From Calendula officinalis (lineage: Eukaryota; Streptophyta; Magnoliopsida; Asterales; Asteraceae), in assembly GCA_963853835.1 (NCBI GenBank), contig OY970832.1, forward strand, positions 42,316,063 through 42,380,062: 64,000 bases of DNA, read 5' to 3'. This document shows positions 54,267-64,000 of the stretch, piece by piece; positions within the stretch are counted from its first letter, which is position 1, and each line of letters opens with the position of its first letter. Position numbers and translations under genes: made by a program. A model generated the notes under the pieces. The model ran no database searches. It worked only from the letters and a program-made list of their open reading frames with translations, and had not been told where the DNA came from.

Positions 54267-57200
54267 TGTGACAACCCGTGAAAACCGGTTGTTTTTGCGA
54301 CATGTAACGTAACCGAGCACTATTTTCAAAAAAATTCTATTTGTCAAGTTAGAAATACATTTAATATCTTAAACCTAGAAGGAGCGCAAATAACTATTGA
54401 GATTTGCTATTCTTATGTAAATTCCATAATTTAGCGATTTAGAGACTCGTAAATATAAATTATAGGCGAACCAACCATAAATATAAATATTATATATTTA
54501 CAATGTAATATATCTCAACTGTATTGAAGTATGTGAAATAAAGATTGAACCGTTAACAATGTTAAAAGAAATATACAATTAGCGTACAAGAAACATAATA
54601 CACATTAAACCCGAAAATTAACGGAACTAACTAACTAACTACTATCTTAATGAATGCCTAGTATATATATCAACTATTTAGTTACACCTAAACAAACATT
54701 ATGCATTATCTAAGTAACTAAATACTTCCATTTAGAGCAAGAATCCCAACCCATCAACAAAGAAGCAACTATATAGTTACCTTTATCTTTTAATAGTCCA
54801 TAACCACTTAAGGTCTTAACCTACTAAAATAAAAGTCAACCCCTAAAAACTTGTACCATCCTTTCTTAGATGGGCAGATGGCTAACACTCCTTTTTGAAA
54901 TCTGTTTCCCTTATCAAATCTTCTTTCCTACTTTTCTTTCTATTGTTCCCATAACTCCATCATTATATTAAGAAAAGTTAAATTGAAACATCTTGTCCTT
55001 GCTTTCTTCTTTTGCTCGAAGCCTGCACATCAACATCATCCCTTTTACTTTTCTTGTCTTCCATACTTTTCATAAGTTTCCTAAAGATCCACACCATACC
55101 ATATCTATGTTTAAAAATTTGAAAAAGAAAAAGAGAGCATGTTCTGCCTTGTGTTTGCCATGTGGTGAGTGTAAATAAATCATAGAAATGGGAATGGTCA
55201 TTCCGCAGAGATATGATGGGATATATATACTTCAAAATAAACAAAAGAAATAATATGAACTTTTAATATAAAAAGATGGTCAATCCTCATAACACTCCAT
55301 TGCCTTTAAATTGAAAATAAAAGCATGCAACCTCCATATAACTCATACATTATTTGGAAATAAATCCCAACATCCTCACTTTTACATTCTTGACTCTTTC
55401 TCTCTCTATAGTGGCAGCAACATCGCAACATCATGGAACCTCAAAAGATATCACTATTAGACCTCTTTTCTTCTTCATTTTATGTCCAGAATTCGCAGAC
55501 CCATTTCTTCTCAAAGAGGAGTATAAAACTTCCACTTCTTGGGCACCATAAATCACTACTTTTCGGCCAAGTAAAGATCACACACAAAACTAACTTCAAA
55601 CATTCATAACTTCCTCATTTCTAGTCCAAATTTAGTGATTCAAGTTGCCAAATCACCATAAGAACTTCATCTACAATATGCCACCATCAAAACACTCATT
55701 TGCAACCTTGAAGCCTGTCGAAAATACTGATGAAGGTGCTGTCCACTTTTGGTTCTTCTCCATCTCTTAGTGTAAGTTTCTTTTCTTGGTTTGTACTTCA
55801 TTTCGTGCTTAGATCTTCTAGTATGCTCACTTTTACTTCATTTTAAGAAGTGCACTAAGAAGTTGGTGCTTGAAGAGGGAGAAAGAACACATCCAAGTTA
55901 AAAATCACCAACCGAAAAGCCTTGTGAGCATACATCTCTTCTCTTGTTTAAATCCTTAGATACATATGTTTTATGCTAGTAAAGTTCACTCACAAGAAAC
56001 ATACATATTAAAAAAAAAGTGTTAAATACAAGATCCATAACATGTTGAAGGTTAAAATCTTACTAAAGTGTTTTGAAACTAAAAATGGGACTTTTAGTTG
56101 TAAATCTAACACCTGGTAGTTGAATATTTGAAGGATATGAAAAATACATGACATACTTGAACCAATAAAATACAAGTGAGACAAACTAAAAGGGAATCAA
56201 CTAACTCCACATTTGACAAATTTCTCGAAAATCATTTGTGTGCATTGTAGTCGTGGCTCATGGGCTGCTTATCATGTTAATTTGGAACATTTATAAAAAT
56301 AATAGCTATTTGTGAATATGGGGTATACATAAATAATATTTTAATAATAAGATTATTATAATTAAGAAATTAAGGATGTAATCTAAAACAAACTTAATTT
56401 AAAAATGTTTTAATACTAAGGATCTATAGCAGTAAGGATGTGAAAAGGTATAATAAATAAACATGTCTACTTTACAAGACTTAAAAATGGGATGTTTTGA
56501 CGACAAATACTTAGTAACGATATTTTCGCCTCAAAACGCAATGAAGTAAAATCAATATTTCTACAATAAGTACATAAGTTTGACGTCGAATAAGTTAATA
56601 TACATTTTAGACTTACAGAAAAATATAAGTAACGGTATTTTAAAATATAAATATCTTGGTAAAGCGAAACTAATAGTTTTATAAAGACACCAACGAACTG
56701 CTCGTGCCTAATGGTATTAAAAACAAACATTAAGTGAGTGAACTATTTGCATAAACACACATATAGTGTTGTCTACTAAACTGTTTTGCCTCACACCAAT
56801 AGGTAGCTGAGACACTTTATTGGGCACTTGCTCACATCATTTCACTTGCAACAATTAAGCGCATCAGGTGAGTTTCACGGCCCCACTTTTACTGTTTTAT
56901 AACTATTTTTATCTGGGGGAGAAAACATATACTTACTCAATTATTTTTATAATGAATAATCTGTGAGTTTTCACAGCCCCACTTTTACTGTATTTTAATT
57001 GTTTTGGGGTGAGAAACATATTAATGTTTTCATAACATTTTAGTACAACTTGTCTTTTGAAAGACATTTATGAACAATATTTTGGTACAATCAGTCTTGT
57101 GAAAAACTTGGATAAACTATCCTTTTGAGATAACTGGTCAATGAAAAGACATACTCAAACAAGTATTTTTACGAAAAAGTCTTAATTAAGACTTGTATGA

Positions 57201-58165
57201 AAAACTATATTTTGCGATACTAATCTTTGTATAACCGTGAGTTGATAGAAGCCCCTATCGCCAGGTCGTTTAGATCTAACATTACTGTAATCATCAACTA
57301 TAGTTAGCCAACGAATATATGAGTAGTACTATTCGGGATTGATCCCCCGCTCATGGCTAGTCGCTCTAGCCGTATAACATATGAGATATATATTCTATTA
57401 AAACGTCGTGGACTCGACATGCCTAGGTAAAGGCGGATTTAGGTTTGATTACAGGCTCATGAACTTATACTTTAACTTATATGCCTAGCTAGCTTATGAG
57501 GGATTACGCACTAAATTAAACAATTATGTTTCATGGATTTGGAACACGTAAACTTGAACGTACATGGATTTGTACTAAACGACCTACCTTTCTAAAATCA
57601 TGTTGAAATTGTTTTACGCACCCACCATATGCAAATTATGTTTTATAGAGTTAAAACATTTTACAAAAGAATTTAATTAAGCACTGAACATGTGTGAATT
57701 TGGTTTCATGGTCTTGAAACGGTATCTAAATGTTATTTACTACAAAAATTGTACCAACAAATCTTCAACGATTATTTTAGTACACGAGTTGTACTGACAA
57801 ACATTTTGGAATAAATCAACGATTTATAGTCATAAAACCTATGAACTCACCAACCTTTGTGTTGACACTTTTTCTAATATGTTTTCTCAGGTACTTTAGC
57901 TTGAAGTATTTTGCATGGCATTTGAACAAACCGGATTACCACTTTTGGAAAATCGTATTTTATCTAGTACGAAGTCAACTTAAAGTCTATATAATAGACA
58001 TTTTACTCAAATCGAGTATCCTAAACAATTTACGTTGTATTTGTAAAAGTTTAAGGATTGGTAATCCATTTTTATGCTATGTTTTACTATGGATCGATTG
58101 TTGTGATATCCGATGTAAGTCGCACGCCCGTTCTTCCGCAAAACCAGTTTTGGCGGGGTGTGACA
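54267..58165 (+). repeat. First 3.9-kb LTR
   Basis: Starts TGTGACAACCCG and ends CGGGGTGTGACA (inverse TGTCACACCCCG). Entirely non-coding as far as I can tell; the short ORFs repeat identically in the second LTR and match nothing I know. Confidence 0.85.
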
Positions 58166-60013
58166 GATTGGTATCAGATCTATTGGTTATAGTTAACTAG
58201 CGAGAGTCTAGTCTATAACCGAAAAGATTTTTGGTCAAAACGTTTTCATTGCATATAGTGTCGAATTGCATATAATCTACATGGATACAGTAGATAGAAC
58301 ATTACATGCCTTAGTTGTAGGTAACAATAGTTATACCTACACTACACGTTGTACACTTATACTACATACGGGACACTGACTCTGTACACAACATACATAC
58401 ACTACGAGCCGAAATAGCAACTAAGTCAGAAAAGACGTCAAACGTCATTGATCGCTAAGGATGTTCCCGAATATATCGTAGACACGAATTGAATTAGTAG
58501 AATAATTTATGAGAGTTGTATCATAGCCGTAAATTCATTAATATAATCCCATAATTTCGTATGTTGAACGTACGACAAGAGTGCACGAGAAAGGTACTCT
58601 CATCCATGAATAAAGGTATGAAGTGACAATGATGACGAAATATTGTACCATGATATTATAAAAACGGGTGGCCAACGTGTTTATAATTACATAGAACAAT
58701 GTAGAATTATCAGAGTCATGGATTACAAAAAGAAACTAAGAAAAATAAAAGACAGCTTGACATTTCTTTTGTCAACTTTGAAAAGCTACACCAATACACT
58801 TTAATCATCTTTTAAAAAGTGTCATGAAAGAAATCAAAACGATAGAAATAGAGACCTCGGTTCTCGCTACTCTATTAATATGAGCACGGTTTTAATCTCA
58901 CGTGCAAATAGTCACAACCAACTGACAATTTTAAAACTTAGTCAAAGATTCAGATAAGACATCTTTAAGGTAAAGACAATAATTTCTAATTGTTACCGAT
59001 ACACCTAACATGAAATATGCCCTACGTGATCGAATTATATAACTTGATAAGAAATCAAGATGTCACATATATAAATATACAACTTTTTGCAATCACAAAC
59101 TTGAACAATATAAGATTTGATATATCGAACGTTTTGAAAATAGATGTATACGAACGATAACCTTGATATTAACCCAAGATAATGAACAAGAGGGAGGTCA
59201 ACTGAGAAAAGAGCCCACTTGACTAATAAGAACTTGAAATTAAAGATAAGGTCTTGAGTGAACCGGTAACAAAATACATTACTTTATTTTCAAGGAACAA
59301 AGGTGAATATTACTTCCTTATAAAATGAGATTTCGTCCCCATTTTTATTTCCAGATTTATAATCTTGTGTTTGTGTTGGTTATTGTTCACTCACTTGAAA
59401 ATCCTCAAAAATGCGTCAAAAACAAATTTATAATTTTGATCTAAAGATAATTTGGTTAAAAACCATTAAAACCGAAAATGGAACCTTTGAGTATGAATCT
59501 ATAATTTTTGGACTTGAGCATTTAATAACCTTGAAGAATTATATGACATTAGACCCTGTGTCAAGTTGTGACTAAGAAAATACAAAGAAAAAGCACCATC
59601 TCTCTCCACTTTCCTCACCTCTCAAGATGTAGGAAAAGAAATTTTGACAAAGCCCCTTTTAAAACCAAAAGGCTAAATCGTTTTAGGATTTTGACACATA
59701 AAATCTAATAAAATGGGTGTCATATTGAGAAACAGGGATGGTTTAAAATTTGAGTTGTGGATGGCACTAGAAAATTGAGAACTAAATAACATCTCATCCA
59801 CTTCAAAATTCTGACCACACTTTTGTACCGAAGACAAATTTATTTGCAAAATATTTAAAAAAAAAATGATTAAACCATGTAGGTTAAAGTATGTTTGAAC
59901 ACAAAACGAGAAGATTAAATGAAATGTAAATACTCGTAATAGATCCTCCTGATGCGAAATAGTAATGACTTTATCTTGAATTTCGGGACGAAATTCTTTC
60001 AACGGGAGGAGAA
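58166..60013 (+). other. Internal region of the non-coding element
   Basis: 1848 bp between the LTRs. Begins GATTGGTATCAGATCTATTG, a PBS-like sequence with a mismatch to the usual iMet form (CAGATC instead of CAGAGC; 58169-58180). Ends with CGGGAGGAGAA (60003-60013), the purine tract. No ORF above noise. Confidence 0.75.
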
Positions 60014-63000
60014 TGTGACAACCCGTGAAAACCGGTTGTTTTTGCGACATGTAACGTAACCGAGCACTATTTTCAAAAAAATTCTATTTGTCAAGTTAGA
60101 AATACATTTAATATCTTAAACCTAGAAGGAGCGCAAATAACTATTGAGATTTGCTATTCTTATGTAAATTCCATAATTTAGCGATTTAGAGACTCGTAAA
60201 TATAAATTATAGGCGAACCAACCATAAATATAAATATTATATATTTACAATGTAATATATCTCAACTGTATTGAAGTATGTGAAATAAAGATTGAACCGT
60301 TAACAATGTTAAAAGAAATATACAATTAGCGTACAAGAAACATAATACACATTAAACCCGAAAATTAACGGAACTAACTAACTAACTACTATCTTAATGA
60401 ATGCCTAGTATATATATCAACTATTTAGTTACACCTAAACAAACATTATGCATTATCTAAGTAACTAAATACTTCCATTTAGAGCAAGAATCCCAACCCA
60501 TCAACAAAGAAGCAACTATATAGTTACCTTTATCTTTTAATAGTCCATAACCACTTAAGGTCTTAACCTACTCAAATAAAAGTCAACCCCTAAAAACTTG
60601 TACCATCCTTTCTTAGATGGGCAGATGGCTACCACTCCTTTTTGAAATCTGTTTCCCTTATCAAATCTTCTTTCCTACTTTTCTTTCTATTGTTCCCATA
60701 ACTCCATCATTATATTAAGAAAAGTTAAATTGAAACATCTTGTCCTTGCTTTCTTCTTTTGCTCGAAGCCTGCACATCAACATCATCCCTTTTACTTTTC
60801 TTGTCTTCCATACTTTTCATAAGTTTCCTAAAGATCCACACCATACCATATCTATGTTTAAAAATTTGAAAAAGAAAAAGAGAGCATGTTCTGCCTTGTG
60901 TTTGCCATGTGGTGAGTGTAAATAAATCATAGAAATGGGAATGGTCATTCCGCAGAGATATGATGGGATATATATACTTCAAAATAAACAAAAGAAATAA
61001 TATGAACTTTTAATATAAAAAGATGGTCAATCCTCATAACACTCCATTGCCTTTAAATTGAAAATAAAAGCATGCAACCTCCATATAACTCATACATTAT
61101 TTGGAAATAAATCCCAACATCCTCACTTTTACATTCTTGACTCTTTCTCTCTCTATAGTGGCAGCAACATCGCAACATCATGGAACCTCAAAAGATATCA
61201 CTATTAGACCTCTTTTCTTCTTCATTTTATGTCCAGAATTCGCAGACCCATTTCTTCTCAAAGAGGAGTATAAAACTTCCACTTCTTGGGCACCATAAAT
61301 CACTACTTTTCGGCCAAGTAAAGATCACACACAAAACTAACTTCAAACATTCATAACTTCCTCATTTCTAGTCCAAATTTAGTGATTCAAGTTTCCAAAT
61401 CACCATAAGAACTTCATCTACAATATGCCACCATCAAAACACTCATTTGCAACCTTGAAGCCTGTCGAAAATACTGATGAAGGTGCTGTCCACTTTTGGT
61501 TCTTCTCCATCTCTTAGTGTAAGTTTCTTTTCTTGGTTTGTACTTCATTTCGTGCTTAGATCTTCTAGTATGCTCACTTTTACTTCATTTTAAGAAGTGC
61601 ACTAAGAAGTTGGTGCTTGAAGAGGGAGAAAGAACACATCCAAGTTAAAAATCACCAACCGAAAAGCCTTGTGAGCATACATCTCTTCTCTTGTTTAAAT
61701 CCTTAGATACATATGTTTTATGCTAGTAAAGTTCACTCACAAGAAACATACATATTAAAAAAAAAAAGTGTTAAATACAAGATCCATAACATGTTGAAGG
61801 TTAAAATCTTACTAAAGTGTTTTGAAACTAAAAATGGGACTTTTAGTTGTAAATCTAACACCTGGTAGTTGAATATTTGAAGGATATGAAAAATACATGA
61901 CATACTTGAACCAATAAAATACAAGTGAGACAAACTAAAAGGGAATCAACTAACTCCACATTTGACAAATTTCTCGAAAATCATTTGTGTGCATTGTAGT
62001 CGTGGCTCATGGGCTGCTTATCATGTTAATTTGGAACATTTATAAAAATAATAGCTATTTGTGAATATGGGGTATACATAAATAATATTTTAATAATAAG
62101 ATTATTATAATTAAGAAATTAAGGATGTAATCTAAAACAAACTTAATTTAAAAATGTTTTAATACTAAGGATCTATAGCAGTAAGGATGTGAAAAGGTAT
62201 AATAAATAAACATGTCTACTTTACAAGACTTAAAAATGGGATGTTTTGACGACAAATACTTAGTAACGATATTTTCGCCTCAAAACGCAATGAAGTAAAA
62301 TCAATATTTCTACAATAAGTACATAAGTTTGACGTCGAATAAGTTAATATACATTTTAGACTTACAGAAAAATATAAGTAACGGTATTTTAAAATATAAA
62401 TATCTTGGTAAAGCGAAACTAATAGTTTTATAAAGACACCAACGAACTGCTCGTGCCTAATGGTATTAAAAACAAACATTAAGTGAGTGAACTATTTGCA
62501 TAAACACACATATAGTGTTGTCTACTAAACTGTTTTGCCTCACACCAATAGGTAGCTGAGACACTTTATTGGGCACTTGCTCACATCATTTCACTTGCAA
62601 CAATTAAGCGCATCAGGTGAGTTTCACGGCCCCACTTTTACTGTTTTATAACTATTTTTATCTGGGGGAGAAAACATATACTTACTCAATTATTTTTATA
62701 ATGAATAATCTGTGAGTTTTCACAGCCCCACTTTTACTGTATTTTAATTGTTTTGGGGTGAGAAACATATTAATGTTTTCATAACATTTTAGTACAACTT
62801 GTCTTTTGAAAGACATTTATGAACAATATTTTGGTACAATCAGTCTTGTGAAAAACTTGGATAAACTATCCTTTTGAGATAACTGGTCAATGAAAAGACA
62901 TACTCAAACAAGTATTTTTACGAAAAAGTCTTAATTAAGACTTGTATGAAAAACTATATTTTGCGATACTAATCTTTGTATAACCGTGAGTTGATAGAAG

Positions 63001-63914
63001 CCCCTATCGCCAGGTCGTTTAGATCTAACATTACTGTAATCATCAACTATAGTTAGCCAACGAATATATGAGTAGTACTATTCGGGATTGATCCCCCGCT
63101 CATGGCTAGTCGCTCTAGCCGTATAACATATGAGATATATATTCTATTAAAACGTCGTGGACTCGACATGCCTAGGTAAAGGCGGATTTAGGTTTGATTA
63201 CAGGCTCATGAACTTATACTTTAACTTATATGCCTAGCTAGCTTATGAGGGATTACGCACTAAATTAAACAATTATGTTTCATGGATTTGGAACACGTAA
63301 ACTTGAACGTACATGGATTTGTACTAAACGACCTACCTTTCTAAAATCATGTTGAAATTGTTTTACGCACCCACCATATGCAAATTATGTTTTATAGAGT
63401 TAAAACATTTTACAAAAGAATTTAATTAAGCACTGAACATGTGTGAATTTGGTTTCATGGTCTTGAAACGGTATCTAAATGTTATTTACTACAAAAATTG
63501 TACCAACAAATCTTCAACGATTATTTTAGTACACGAGTTGTACTGACAAACATTTTGGAATAAATCAACGATTTATAGTCATAATACCTATGAACTCACC
63601 AACCTTTGTGTTGACACTTTTTCTAATATGTTTTCTCAGGTACTTTAGCTTGAAGTATTTTGCATGGCATTTGAACAAACCGGATTACCACTTTTGGAAA
63701 ATCGTATTTTATCTAGTACGAAGTCAACTTAAAGTCTATATAATAGACATTTTACTCAAATCGAGTGTCCTAAACAATTTACGTTGTATTTGTAAAAGTT
63801 TAAGGATTGGTAATCCATTTTTATGCTATGTTTTACTATGGATCGATTGTTGTGATATCCGATGTAAGTCGCACGCCCGTTCTTCCGCAAAACCAGTTTT
63901 GGCGGGGTGTGACA
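60014..63914 (+). repeat. Second 3.9-kb LTR
   Basis: Near-identical copy of 54267-58165 (for example A-run 61757-61767 longer by two, GAGTGTCC for GAGTATCC near 63765). Confidence 0.88.
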
Positions 63915-64000
63915 GATTGGTATCAGATCTATTGGTTATAGTTAACTAGCGAGAGTCTAGTCTATAACCGAAAAGATTTTTGGTCAAAACGTTTTCATTG
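63915..64000 (+). other. Start of a second internal region
   Basis: 86 bp identical to 58166-58251, including the PBS-like TTGGTATCAGATC. It shows that the LTR at 60014 is not the outer end of the element. Confidence 0.9.

Larger units (their letters stand above)
54267..64000 (+). mobile_element. Tandem array of a non-coding gypsy-type element with 3.9-kb LTRs
   Basis: LTR 54267-58165, internal 58166-60013, LTR 60014-63914, then the same internal sequence begins again at 63915 and runs off the window. The repeat period is 5747 bp. The two LTRs differ by only about half a dozen substitutions plus one A-run length change by eye. No gag or pol anywhere. The end signature (CGGGACGAAATTC, then a purine tract, then TGTGACAACCCG) resembles Tekay/Del chromoviruses. 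Confidence 0.88.

Noticed and set aside
54978..63949. Pairs of identical small ORFs in the right-hand array
   Set aside because: They repeat because the LTR repeats; lengths are at chance level and there is no domain or signal peptide.

Overview
This window looks like intergenic, transposon-dominated nuclear DNA of a flowering plant. The evidence is Ty1/copia, Ty3/gypsy chromovirus, Athila-type, CACTA and hAT-like elements, GT-AG introns, long (TA)n blocks and an AT-rich background. The copia extra ORF resembles those I recall from Asteraceae, so a composite is my best guess, but this is weak inference. I see no bacterial genes, rRNA, tRNA gene or CRISPR array.

Layout. 1-9577: minus-strand Sirevirus-like copia element, cut by the window edge, with a decayed gag-pol and a spliced extra (env-like) ORF. 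9585-15705: a chain of MITE-like elements of at least three families, joined by (TA)n blocks. 15975-16540: the one apparently intact host-type gene, a two-exon defensin-like cysteine-rich secreted peptide. 17344-28208: a minisatellite array with a 9.3-kb CACTA transposon inserted (TSD TTT). 28209-35360: a second, dead copy of the defensin-like locus, with a hAT-like element in its intron and a young chromodomain gypsy element (identical LTRs, TSD GGTTG) in its second exon. 35994-36564: a GGTACCC-rich hAT-like element. 37077-40657: a non-coding LTR element (TSD TTCTG) that itself received TA-flanked MITEs. 40965-53861: a 12.9-kb minus-strand Athila-like element with many stops and a spliced env-like ORF. 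54267-64000: a tandem LTR-internal-LTR-internal array of a non-coding element with 3.9-kb LTRs.

How it fits together. Removing the insertions leaves a tandem duplication of a defensin-like gene with a minisatellite between the copies, followed by old repeat DNA (36565-37076, 40658-40964, 53862-54266) that was one stretch before insertion. Only the gypsy element at 29387-34530 looks recent and nearly complete. The copia, CACTA and Athila coding regions carry stops, frameshifts or lost catalytic residues.

Most unusual signals: (1) the 8-mer CTCAGTAT/ATACTGAG, found 24 times in the 9.6-kb copia element in both orientations and in two codon phases; (2) a CG-dense CGACA-motif cluster in both the LTR and the env-like intron of the Athila element; (3) unrelated MITE families that all sit in (TA)n; (4) the intact/disrupted defensin-like gene pair; (5) the tandem large-LTR array at the right edge.
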